NCBI GenBank assembly: GCA_964035575.1
Contig: OZ037844.1
Coordinates: 310,001 to 374,000, forward strand
Direction of reading: 5' to 3'
From: Rhynchopus sp. YZ270_cl-10
Taxonomy: Eukaryota > Euglenozoa > Diplonemea > Diplonemida > Diplonemidae
DNA: 64,000 bases
Part shown: positions 21,241-30,267 of the stretch, in pieces
Numbering within the stretch: position 1 is the first letter of the stretch
Layout of the letters: every line of letters begins with the position of its first letter
The notes under the pieces: generated by a model
Told to the model about the DNA's origin: nothing
The model's database searches: none
Seen by the model: the letters and a program-made list of their open reading frames with translations, nothing else
Program-made: the position numbers and the translations under genes

Positions 21241-21803
21241 CACGAAAAAAATACAACACGGAGTCTATTTTGTGGGGAGTACATTTTTTACTTAGCGGTG
21301 ATGAAAAAAAGGACGAAAAACAACGAGGCAATTGGCATCCAGTAAAGAACGTTGAACAATTGAAGTCGATAAAAGCCTGCCTCCGACACACCTCTGGAAC
21401 GCAGGGATGGGAAAAAAAAATTTCATGTCGCTTGAGGACATTGTTCAGTTAAAAGGAACACAACCGAGAAAATGGGGGAAAAAAAGAGAAAAAAAACGGG
21501 GGATAATTGTTTTATCCCCCACCCCCCTTTACATCCATCTCGAAAAAAAAAAGCAAATGAAAAAAAGAAAAGAAAACACAAAACACACACACACCAATGT
21601 GCGTGGTGCTTTGGGGTGTCACGAACACGTACCTCTCTCTCTTGTCTCTCTCACCAAGGGTTTCCAAGCCCCTCCCAATTTATCTACGTCGTGCTTTTGA
21701 GAATTCTCGTGTATGTATACACACATAGACCTTGTTTTTTGCGATTCAGGAAGTCTTTAAAATCCGCTGCTTTTCTGTATCATTTACCCTCCCCACAAAC
21801 CCT
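21241..21803. other. Intergenic, 3' flank of surface-protein copy 3
   Basis: 21570-21705 repeats the block at 17399-17560. 21714-21800 (CACACATAGAC, GCGATTCAGG, TCTGTATCATT) is shared with the 3' flanks of copies 2 and 4. This fits a common 3' UTR. No additional gene is seen. Confidence 0.5.
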
Positions 21804-22916
21804 TCAAGCTTCCTCCGCAGGTGGGTCTTGGTCGACCATGTCGAACACATATTCACTTTCGTCTTCTTCGGAGGCAATATCGAGTTGTGTTGCGTTGTTG
21901 GAGCGCCCTGAGAGGAAGATCTTGAGCCGCGTGAAAGCAAAGCTGTTGTTCTTCGCGATGCACACACCGTACACACCGGCCGCAATCAGAAGGAGTATTG
22001 TGAGCACGACGCCAATGATCACCCCCACCGGTGCCCTTTGCGCTCCTACGTCCGCCTTCCCCCAGTGCAACGTTGTCGTCGACGCATTCACGAGAGCGAA
22101 ATTCACGTAAGACCCTGACACACAACGCACATCAAACTCAACAGGGTTGCCCCCAGGTATCTTCACCTCCTCCGTTCTTGGTGTAGAGCTCATGATATTA
22201 ATTGTTCCGTTGGGGGAAAAGATGTGCACAGCACCGACATTGAAGTTAAGCACCTTAAACACAAGGTCGTCGCCATCATTGGTGCACATCACCTGCCCAA
22301 AAATAATTTCCCCAGACTTCCCATTCATATCCCCTTCGTCTTTTAACCATATTTCAATGTTACTCTCTATGATCGAATAAATCGTTGAAACATGGGCCAT
22401 GGTTATATACGTTTTCCTTTTGTCGATGAAGGTGTGGGTGACGGGGTTTTCTGTTGTGGGGATCAATCTGACGATGTGATCGACGGAGAGCGTCATGTAG
22501 CAGTTTGCATCCTCGGACAACGAGTGAAATGCGAGCGGGTAGTGTCCCAGGTACTGCACATTGATCGAGAGCGGGATTGTCATATTTTCTTTGATGGTAG
22601 CTGTCTGCTTCCAGAAGTGTTTGTGTGATAAGAGCTTGTGCTCTTCCAGGGAAAACATTACCTCAGCTTCGTCCTTGCACCCCTCCCCCCACGACGGCCC
22701 CCGCGTCACCACTATGCTGTCCAGAAACACTTTGTTCGTCTTGTACAGATTGTCCTCCAGCGTGTTGTCCTTCTCCTGGCTGTAAATCCCCTCCAGCACA
22801 ACGGTGCTTTGCTTCGCACCGTGCAGTTCCGTGTTCGTCTTTGCTGCGACGAGGTACGTCGGATCCGCTGCGACCAACCCACACCACAGCGGCAGGAGAT
22901 ATAAGTGCTGCATCAT
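21804..22916 (-). CDS. Surface-protein family copy 3, mosaic ectodomain
   Basis: The product has 370 residues and is intact, with the same signal peptide, cysteines, helix and tail as copy 2. Most of the ectodomain is nearly identical to copy 2. Two blocks are wholly different: about residues 90-100 (EEHKLLSHKHF instead of EAYNGQRQLF) and about 165-190 (a stretch with AHVSTIYSIIESNIEIW). A further small change reads CTNDGDD. Abrupt block replacement against an otherwise matching background points to gene conversion from an unseen donor, or to selection for variable surface loops. Its function is unknown. Confidence 0.85.
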   Translation of the reverse strand: MMQHLYLLPLWCGLVAADPTYLVAAKTNTELHGAKQSTVVLEGIYSQEKDNTLEDNLYKTNKVFLDSIVVTRGPSWGEGCKDEAEVMFSLEEHKLLSHKHFWKQTATIKENMTIPLSINVQYLGHYPLAFHSLSEDANCYMTLSVDHIVRLIPTTENPVTHTFIDKRKTYITMAHVSTIYSIIESNIEIWLKDEGDMNGKSGEIIFGQVMCTNDGDDLVFKVLNFNVGAVHIFSPNGTINIMSSTPRTEEVKIPGGNPVEFDVRCVSGSYVNFALVNASTTTLHWGKADVGAQRAPVGVIIGVVLTILLLIAAGVYGVCIAKNNSFAFTRLKIFLSGRSNNATQLDIASEEDESEYVFDMVDQDPPAEEA

Positions 22917-23352
22917 GTAAAATCACTCTAAAAACACCTGTCTTTTGAAATAGGGCGGGGGTTGACATGTTGTGAAAAAGGTCAAGAAAAAGTAAAGATT
23001 GCAGTTCACCGTGTAAAAAAAACATCTCCGGGACAAGCCATTAACATACAGGTTTGTGAGGTGAGTGGCTGAACTGGAAGGGGTTGACACATTGTAAGTG
23101 CAGGGGCGAAGTGGGATGAATTTTGTGTGGGGGGAGCGTGGCCTTTGGGTCATCTGGCGACACAAATCATTTACAGTCAAAGCTAAGGTGGCTATTCCCC
23201 CCACCTTAGATCTGTTGGACAACAAGACGAGGCAGGGAGAAAAAGGGGACCTAATAAAAAGAAGAATTGATTGAAGATACTATCAAAGCCAAGCAGATAG
23301 CATTTGCGCAACTGAGATAAAATCACTGAAACAGCATTGTATTGTTAAGAGA
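22917..23352 (-). repeat. Upstream unit of copy 3, duplicated before copy 4
   Basis: 22917-23352 matches 25021-25515 in order (CGGGACAAGCCATTAAC-type, GGGGTTGACACATTGTAAG, AATCATTTACAGTCAAAGC, GAAGATACTATCAAAGCC). Copy 4's version has an extra hairpin repeat near 25096-25170. It probably includes the promoter. Confidence 0.65.
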
Positions 23353-23904
23353 GAATAGTGTAAGACAAAACCAAGCCTCTCACCTTCAAACAGGAGAGTT
23401 TACACACCACCAGACACCGCAGACACAGGTACAGAGAGAATGAGGTGAACAAGACGAGGCTGAAGAGGAAGAGACTGGAGACACACTACTCAAGCCAAAT
23501 CAGATATTGCCTGAAACATTATAATGTTAAACAGGAGAGGTGGGTTGGCTAGTCTCTACCACCTCAAGCAAACCGTAGGTGTACAGAAATATTTTAAATG
23601 TCATGGTCGCGCATAACATTGAAATCATCTCTCATGATTTCTGCATTGCATTGAGTTGGCTAACCGAAAACAAAAAGGCTGATATTTAGTTACACTAAAT
23701 ACAACCCCCTATTTTTTCCAAGCAAAAAGTCTAGCCGCCTGCACACTCCTTTCCTCTTTGAACTAGTGGGGGGTTAAGAAGAGTATTGAAAAGAGTATCA
23801 CAAACGACTCGTGTATACACACATAGACTTTGTTTTTTTTTGCGATTCAGGCAGTCTTTAAAACTCACTGATTTTCTGTATCATTTACCCTTCCCGCAAA
23901 CCCT
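23353..23904. other. Intergenic between surface copies 3 and 4
   Basis: 23353-23700 is unique AT-balanced sequence without a credible gene. 23705-23904 is the family 3' flank (AAAGTCTAGCCGCCTGCACA, also at 19158). Confidence 0.5.
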
Positions 23905-25020
23905 TCAAGCTTCCTCCTCCGCAGGTGGGTCTTGGTCGACCATGTCGAACACATCTTCATTTTTGTCTTCAGATGCAATATCGAGTTGTGTTGCGTTGTT
24001 GGAGCGCCCTGAGAGGAAGATCTTGAGCCGCGTGAAAGCAAAGGTGTTGTTCTTCACGATGCACACACCGTACACACCGGCCGCAATCAGAAGAAGTAGA
24101 AAAAAGAGAGTGCTAGAAAGAGTAGAAGAAGAAGGGGTCGTTGGCACGACGCCAATGATCACCCCCTCCGGCTTCCCCCACTTCAACGTTGTCGTCGACG
24201 CATTCGTGAGAAGGAACACCGCGAAAGACCCTGACACACAACGCACATCAAACTCAACAGGGTTGCCCCCAGGTATCTTCACCTCCTCCGTTCTTGGTGA
24301 AGAGCTCACGATATGAATTGTTCCGTTGGGGGAAATGATGTGCACAGCACCGACATTGAAGTTAAGCACCTTAAACACAAGGTCGTCGTTGTTGGTGCAT
24401 ATCACCTGCCCAAAAATATTTTCCCCAGATTTCCCTTTCATATCCCCTTCGGCTGGTAAAGTGAGGTGAGCGGAAAACCCTGGTTGCGAAGAAAGTGCTA
24501 GAAAATCTGCCAGGGTTTTGACTTTGTCGATGTAGGTGTGGGTGACGGGGTTTCCTGTTGTGTTGGGGATCAATCTGACGATGTGGTCGGCAGAGAACGT
24601 CATGTAGCAGTTTGCGTCCTCGGACAACGAGTGAAATGCGAGCGGGTAGTGTCCCAGGTACCGGATGTTGATCGAGAGCGGGATTGTCATATTTTCCTTG
24701 ATGTGAACTATCTCCGTCCAGAAGATCTGGCGTTGACCGTTGTACGCTTCTAGGGCAAATACCACCTCAGCTTCGTCCTTGCACCCCTCCCCCCACGACG
24801 GCCCCCGCGTCACCACCATGCTGTCCAGAAACACTTTGTTCGTCCTGTACAGATTGTCTTCAAGCGATTTGTCCTCCTCCTGGTTGCTAATACCTTCCAG
24901 CACAACGGTGCTCTGCTTCGCACCGTGCAGTTCCGTGTTGGTCTTTGCTGCGATGAGGTACGTCGGATCCGCTGCGACCAACCCACACCACAGCGGCAGG
25001 AGATATAAGTGCTGCATCAT
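23905..25020 (-). CDS. Surface-protein family copy 4, expanded membrane region
   Basis: The product has 371 residues from the shared MMQH start. The frame is open farther upstream to about 25329, but that part is repeat-derived and would bury the signal peptide. The ectodomain is like copy 2, with changes in the 165-190 region (KTLADFLALSSQPGFSAHL). The juxtamembrane stretch differs: the GAQRAP piece is missing, and about 18 residues (TTPSSSTLSSTLFF) are inserted before the helix core LLLLIAAGVYGVC. The tail ends EEEA. It is probably functional as a membrane protein. Its role is unknown. Confidence 0.82.
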   Translation of the reverse strand: MMQHLYLLPLWCGLVAADPTYLIAAKTNTELHGAKQSTVVLEGISNQEEDKSLEDNLYRTNKVFLDSMVVTRGPSWGEGCKDEAEVVFALEAYNGQRQIFWTEIVHIKENMTIPLSINIRYLGHYPLAFHSLSEDANCYMTFSADHIVRLIPNTTGNPVTHTYIDKVKTLADFLALSSQPGFSAHLTLPAEGDMKGKSGENIFGQVICTNNDDLVFKVLNFNVGAVHIISPNGTIHIVSSSPRTEEVKIPGGNPVEFDVRCVSGSFAVFLLTNASTTTLKWGKPEGVIIGVVPTTPSSSTLSSTLFFLLLLIAAGVYGVCIVKNNTFAFTRLKIFLSGRSNNATQLDIASEDKNEDVFDMVDQDPPAEEEA

Positions 25021-25095
25021 GTAAAAGCACTCTAAAAACACCTGTCTTTTGAAATAGGGCGGGAAGGGGTTGACATGTTGTGAAAAGTCAAGAAA

Positions 25096-25170
25096 AAATA
25101 AACATAGTGGCCGACGACCCCAAAATAGCAGAAAATAGCAGAAAATAGCACCCCCTTTCAGCCATACCAC
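25096..25170. repeat. Hairpin repeat with GTGTGGC-type ends, copy 1
   Basis: CGGCCACTATG...GGTCGTCGGCC-type ends with TATTTTCTGCTATTTTCTGC inside mirror the block at 48591-48675. A third, shorter relative lies at 27181-27248. Confidence 0.45.
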
Positions 25171-25511
25171 ATAGTGTAAAAAAAAAACGCCTCTTAGACA
25201 AGCCATCAACAGACAGGTTTGTGAGGTGAGTGGCTGAACTGGAAGGGGTTGACACATTGTAAGTGCAGGGACGAAGTGGGATGGGTTTTGTGTGGGGGAG
25301 CGTGGCCTTGTCGTCTGTCGCAGCGACACAAATCATTTACAGTCAAAGCTAAGGTGGCTTTTTCCCCCACCTTACATCTGTTGGACAACAAGAGGAGGCA
25401 GGGAGAAAAAGGGGACCGAATAAGAAGAAGAATTGATTGAAGATACTATCAAAGCCAAGCAGATGACATTGCGCAACTGAGATAAAATCACTGAAACAGC
25501 ATTGTACGTTA

Positions 25512-25735
25512 AGAGCTCCACTTCTCAAGTTCTGCCTTGAGACGCTTGTACTCTGCCGCCAACTGCAAGTTCTGAGTGACGTTTTTCGTTCATCCGCATC
25601 GCCAAGTTGTGCTCCTCCCATATCTTATGCATATCAGCCTGCAGGTCTTACTGTGTCCCTGCTGGCTCTGCTGGCTGCGGCACCATCGGCTTCGCCATCG
25701 TATCATGCGTCAACTTCTTCTATTCCACTGTCGAT
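25512..25735 (-). pseudogene. Coiled-coil gene remnant
   Basis: The minus strand gives DMHKIWEEHNLAMRMNEKR in one frame and NLQLAAEYKRLKAELEKWSS with a stop in another, preceded by MAKPMVPQPAEPAGTQ and a stop. The helical, charged composition indicates the end of a coiled-coil protein broken by at least two changes. It overlaps the 3' end of the leucine-rich-repeat gene. Confidence 0.4.
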
Positions 25736-26851
25736 AACGATGTGCACGTCGCGAGGAAGCCGTCCAGCCCAAGTGTCTGCTTGCATGCTGGTGAGGGCAA
25801 CTGTCGACAATGCTGTGCATCCTAATAGGCAGTAGTGCCCGATGTAAGTGACTGCTTTCATGCCTGTGAGGTCAACAGTCGACAACGCTGTGCAGTCAGA
25901 TAGGCAGTAGTCCCCGATGGAAGTGACTGATTTCATGCCTGTAAGGTCAACGGTCGACAACGTCGTGCAATCAGATAAGAAGTAGTTCCCGATCGAAGTG
26001 ACTGCTTGCATGCCGGTGAAATCAACAGTCGACAATGCTGTGCAACCACCTAGGAAGCAGTCACCCATCGAAGTGACTGCTTGCATTCCTGTGAGGTCAA
26101 CAGTCGACAACGCTGTGCAGTCAGATAGGCAGTAGTCCCCGATGGAAGTGACTGATTTCATGCCTGTGAGGTCAACGGTCGACAACGTCGTGCAACCAGA
26201 TAAGAAGTAGCTCCCGATCGAAGTGACTGCTTGCATGCCTGTGAGGTCAACAGTCGACAACATCGTGCAACTTTCTAGGAACTGCATCCCAATTGCGGTG
26301 ACGAAGGGCAACCTTGGTAGGTCCAGTATGGTGTTGCAGTGAGGAAGGGAAGTGTCACGAATGTCATCCACAATCGACACGCAACTGGAACCAATGCACG
26401 TTACTGCACTATTCTGGAAGAAGCTGTTTGGGATCGCAGTCACAACTTCTGCCTGCAGAAACAAGGAAGCCACCTTCGGATCGGTCACCTCCTTCAACCT
26501 TTCATCTGTGATGTCGGCCTCACCCAGTGCATGAAGTGCTGCTATGGCCTCGTATTTCATCGTTTTCGTCAGTACTACTTTGTCCCCAGCACTCAGTTCT
26601 GTGATGTCCTCCCCTTCCTCCTTCCCTCCGAAGCCCATATGAAAGCTGTCTTCGGCCAACCCCGTTGCTGTCGCCACCTTCCGACGCAGGGCCTCCGTTG
26701 TGTCATCCTCACCCACCTCGATCACATGCTCCGTTTCGTCATACCCCTGTATCGTCACATCCATTTTTTGTGTGTCTTTCTCTGTTTGTGTTGTGGGATC
26801 AGGGAACAGGGATCCCAACTCTCCCGAAGCTGGAGTCATGCTGACGGCCAC
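25703..26851 (-). CDS. Ubiquitin-like/leucine-rich-repeat (BspA-type) protein
   Basis: The product has 382 residues and is intact. Residues about 30-97 (VTIQGYDETEHVIEV, TEALRRKVATATGL, FGGKEEGEDITELSAGDKV) look like a ubiquitin-like beta-grasp domain. A short helical linker follows (EAIAALHALGEADITDERL). The rest is BspA-type leucine-rich repeats: about seven 25-residue units of the form AVTSIGSYFLSGCTTLSTVDL, nearly identical at the DNA level too. This implies recent unit duplication. There is no signal peptide or membrane helix, so a cytosolic adaptor or recognition protein is the likely class. The ligand is unknown. Decayed relatives of the repeat part lie at 54200-54755. Confidence 0.85.
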   Translation of the reverse strand: MAVSMTPASGELGSLFPDPTTQTEKDTQKMDVTIQGYDETEHVIEVGEDDTTEALRRKVATATGLAEDSFHMGFGGKEEGEDITELSAGDKVVLTKTMKYEAIAALHALGEADITDERLKEVTDPKVASLFLQAEVVTAIPNSFFQNSAVTCIGSSCVSIVDDIRDTSLPHCNTILDLPRLPFVTAIGMQFLESCTMLSTVDLTGMQAVTSIGSYFLSGCTTLSTVDLTGMKSVTSIGDYCLSDCTALSTVDLTGMQAVTSMGDCFLGGCTALSTVDFTGMQAVTSIGNYFLSDCTTLSTVDLTGMKSVTSIGDYCLSDCTALSTVDLTGMKAVTYIGHYCLLGCTALSTVALTSMQADTWAGRLPRDVHIVIDSGIEEVDA

Positions 26852-27472
26852 GTATCACTGATTAGGAAATGACGCACACCTCCGAGATCAAGGACGACAG
26901 AGTGATCATGCTCAAGGGCGCTACGAAAAAGAACAGAGTGATCATTGCAGTTCAGTGAGGCACCTAGCAAGGAATCTTGTGCTCAAATAAACGGTAAGGA
27001 GGGTTGTCCAAACTTAAACACCTTTTCTGACACTCCTTTTCTCGTTTTTTACCTTAGCAAAAATCCGAAAAAATCTGAAAAAGGGATCGAAGGGAAAGGG
27101 GTCTGATATATTCTGAAGATTTCTAAGTTTTTTTTTTTTACCCCACCAGAAACGATACAAGTTTTTATCAATACAAACAATGGTGGTGTGGCTGAAGGGT
27201 GATTCGCACTTTTCCGCACTTTTTTGCTCCCCCCCTTTCAGCCACACCAATTAGGAGAAAAGCTTTTTTTTTTGAAAACATGGTTGTATTAGTGTAGACA
27301 CCCGAGGATGAACTCCACTATATTTGTTGGGGACGGGGCATTTTTTAGTGGACCTCCACACCTCCTCACCTCTTCATTGTGTGAGTCGAGAGGGGTTCTG
27401 CAACACCAAAACAGGAGGGCCTATTGCTTACAGAAGTCCAGCCACTGCTTTTTTTTGAAAAGGGGTTTTTAT
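26852..27472. other. Intergenic with dispersed repeats
   Basis: 27181-27248 is a small hairpin (GTGGTGTGGCTGAAGG mirrored by CCTTTCAGCCACACC). 27273-27321 (TTAGTGTAGACACCCGA, GATGAACTCCACTATA) recurs at 32846-32893. No gene is seen. Confidence 0.5.
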
Positions 27473-27473
27473 G

Positions 27474-28507
27474 AAAAGCTTTGGGTGATCTATGAACGGG
27501 GAGAGATTTTTTCACTAGCTCTCAGTAAGCTCTCACAGGCTCTCACAGACTCTCACAAGCTCTCACAGGCTCTCACAAGGTCTCACAGGCTCTCACAGCT
27601 CTCACTAACTCTCACTAGGCTCTCACAGGCTCTCACAAGCTCTCACAGGCTCTCACAGGCTCTCACAGGCTCTCACAGGCTCTCACTCACTCTGAGGGGT
27701 TTTTTGTTAGTGGTGTGGTGTGGCTGGCAACATGTATTCTGTGGTGGTCAAACGTGAAATATTCCTTCTTCAATGGATTTATTGGGTGTATGTTATACTG
27801 GGACAATGTGGTCAGATCACTCTTCAGACCACCTGGCGTTTGTATTGTGTATACTGTGTATACTGTGTATACTGTGTATACTGTGTATACTGTGTATACT
27901 GTGTATACTGTGTATACTGTGTATACTGTGTATACTGTGTATACTGTGTATACTGTGTATACTGTGTATACTGTGTATACTGTGTATACTGTGTATACTG
28001 TGTATACTGTGTATACTGTGTATACTGTGTATACTGTGTATACTGTGTATACTGTGTATACTGTGTATACTGTGTATACTGTGTATACTGTGTATACTGT
28101 GTATACTGTGTATACTGTGTATACTGTGTATACTGTGTATACTGTGTATACTGTGTATACTGTGTATACTGTGTATACTGTGTATACTGTGTATACTGTG
28201 TATACTGTAGGTCATCAGCTCTCAGTAAGCTCTCACAGCTCCCACTAGCTCCCACTAGCTCTCACTAACTCCCAGTAAGCTCTCACAAGCTCTCAGTAAG
28301 CTCCCACAGCTCCCACTAGCTCTCACTAACTCTCACTAGCTCTCAGTAAGCTCTCACAGGCTCTCACAAGCTCTCACAAGGTCTCACAAGCTCTCACAGG
28401 CTCTCACAGACTCTCACAAGCTCTCACAAGGTCTCACAGGCTCTCACAAGCTCTCACAGCCTGTTACGTGTCCCACGGAGACGATCATAGATCACCCAAG
28501 CTTTTGA
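27474..28507. mobile_element. Inverted-repeat element with expanded tandem arrays
   Basis: AAAAGCTTTGGGTGATCTATG at the left is mirrored by CATAGATCACCCAAGCTTTT at the right. Inside is a degenerate GCTCTCACAG array (27521-27695 and 28219-28460), interrupted by a 150 bp unit (27696-27843) and a perfect 9 bp array (27846-28208). A related copy at 35636-35840 has the same left part and 150 bp unit but hardly any array, so the arrays grew or shrank after the element spread. Confidence 0.6.
27846..28208. repeat. 9 bp tandem array (GTGTATACT)n
   Basis: About 40 perfect copies are present. It is the reverse complement of the CAGTATACA unit at 16619-16803. Frames through it on both strands are open by arithmetic only. 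Confidence 0.95.
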
Positions 28508-28560
28508 CACAACACCAACGAATTAACTCCCTTTTTATTTACAAAAAAAAAACATAAGTA

Positions 28561-29990
28561 TCATGCACTCTGTCTCCTCTTCGCACGCTTTGCCAACAGC
28601 CCCCTCACATCGGAGAGAGACGACTTCAGTGCGTCCAACGCCTCTGCGTGCCCACCTTCCTCCTCCCCATCCCCCTCCCCGCCCTCTGTCGGCACACTCG
28701 CGGCGCTTACTGTCTCCACATCCGCTCGCGACAGGGAGCGCTCCCCTTCTGCGCCCTCCTCCTCCTCATCCTTTAGCTCCTTCAGCTCTTCATCCGGCAA
28801 GGACATTGCGCCACATGCCTCAAGGTGTGTGCTCTCTGGGGTAGGGGCATCTGGCTGTGGATAGGTCTGGACAGGGGGGAGGTGCTCGGTGTGTCGGTGT
28901 TGTGGTGCGACGTCTTCGTCATCAGGCATGACGCAGTCGAGGTGCTTCAGACGTTCGTGAAGGCGGCGTAGGTCTTGGTCTTGGTCCTGGTTCGGCCGTG
29001 CCGTGCGGTGTGTGGTGGTGGTGTCGGGGAGGGGGGGTGCGTGCTGTGCGGGCGGCTGCGTGCGTCCTGCCCGCCACAGCATCTGCTGTGCTTCCTTGAG
29101 TCGCAGGTTCTCCACCTCTAGGCGGCCGATCGTGTTGTCAGCAGCCTCGTAGCGCTGTAGCGCTGCGGTGTGGCTGTGCCGCAGGTGTTCGTGCTCTTGC
29201 TTCAACTGGGATAGTTGCTGCATCAGCTTCGTGTTTAGCATTTTGTACGGCTGGACCTGGGGAAGTGGAAAAATGGCGGAAAGCTTGTAATGAGTGTGTT
29301 TTGGGAGGGGGTAAAAGACCGTATCATATATTTGTGCACCCCTGATAAGGGGAAGAGAAACTTCTTTGAGTGTCATGAAACAGTTTTTTGATTATTGTTA
29401 GGGGAATTGAGGGGATAAAAAAAAAGGAATACCTGTTGTGCAGCTTCGAAGCTGGCTTCTTGTAATTTGAGTTCGTGCCGGGCTTCCTGTTGTTCGAGTT
29501 GCGCTTGGAGGCGGATAGCGGCAGCATCTTTCTGCTGGAGGTCATGCGTCAGCGCCTGCACTGCTTTGGAGAGTTGTGTTCTGTCTCGCGTGCTCGACGT
29601 CTGCGCAGACACGAGACGTTCCTTGAGGGCGAGGATCTGCAGTTTGAGTGCACCTTCGAAGTCGTCGCAGTGCTTCTCCTTAGAGAGTGCACGCTCTTGG
29701 GTGATGGCCGTCTCTACCTGCAGCGTGGCACAGTGCGCACGCATGCTGTCATGCGCCTGCGACAGGTCCTGAACACGCCTGTCCAGCTTCCCACAATGCG
29801 CCGCCTCACCACGCGCTACGTCCCTCTCTCCTTCTGCCTCCGCCAGCGTGCCCCTCAGCGCCACGTTCTCTTCATGTGCCTCAGCCAGACGTTCCTCCAG
29901 CACAGCACGCACAGCACGCTCCTCCACAAGCGCCTCCTTCAGCACGTCCCTATAGCTCTCCTGCACACCAACCAACGCTATTCGATCCAT
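28561..29990 (-). CDS. Coiled-coil protein, two exons
   Basis: Exon 1 is 29990-29433 and exon 2 is 29256-28561, joined in phase 0 to give about 417 residues. Exon 1 is almost wholly heptad-like coiled coil (EERAVRAVLEERLAEAHEEN, SKAVQALTHDLQQKDAAAI). Exon 2 continues the coil (MLNTKLMQQLSQLKQEHEHL), then becomes Pro/Gln-rich and acidic (ELKELKDEEEEGAEG), and ends in a basic LAKRAKRRQSA tail. It could be a cytoskeletal, centrosomal or scaffold protein. I do not recognise an orthologue. The start is the first ATG of the open frame (MDRIALVGVQESYRDV). Confidence 0.8.
29257..29432 (-). other. Spliceosomal intron (GT-AG), 176 bp
   Basis: Read on the minus strand it starts GTATTCC after exon CAG and ends with CACTTCCCCAG before GTCCAG. 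It has a pyrimidine-rich end and stops in the frames that would otherwise run through. It joins two coiled-coil exons without changing phase. Confidence 0.85.
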
Positions 29991-30267
29991 ATGTTGTGTG
30001 AAGGCGTCTGGATGAAGCGATAGGAGGGGGGGTGGGGTTTTTGATAAATAAATATTTTTTTTTGAATAGATAAAAGCAATAAATTACTTTTTATTTAAAA
30101 CAAAAGGCACTCCGTATCCAAAACAGGGGGGCAGTCTGGGGACAAAAACAGATTTCTGTATTGGGGAGGGTGGGAGTGTTTTTCGCTAAAAGGTAGGATT
30201 AAAAGTAAAAGAAAATGATGTAAAACATCGGGTAGTCGGGTCCACTTGGAAAATACATAACTACATA

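Noticed and set aside
25021-25329. N-terminal extension of surface-protein copy 4
   Set aside because: The extension consists of dispersed repeat sequence, is not shared by other copies and would hide the signal peptide.
27715-28268. Open frames of up to 180 codons through the second 9 bp array
   Set aside because: Same effect; the ends lie in degenerate GCTCTCACAG repeats.
27521-28460. CRISPR-like array
   Set aside because: Units are 9-10 bp and contiguous, without unique spacers, and the window is eukaryotic.
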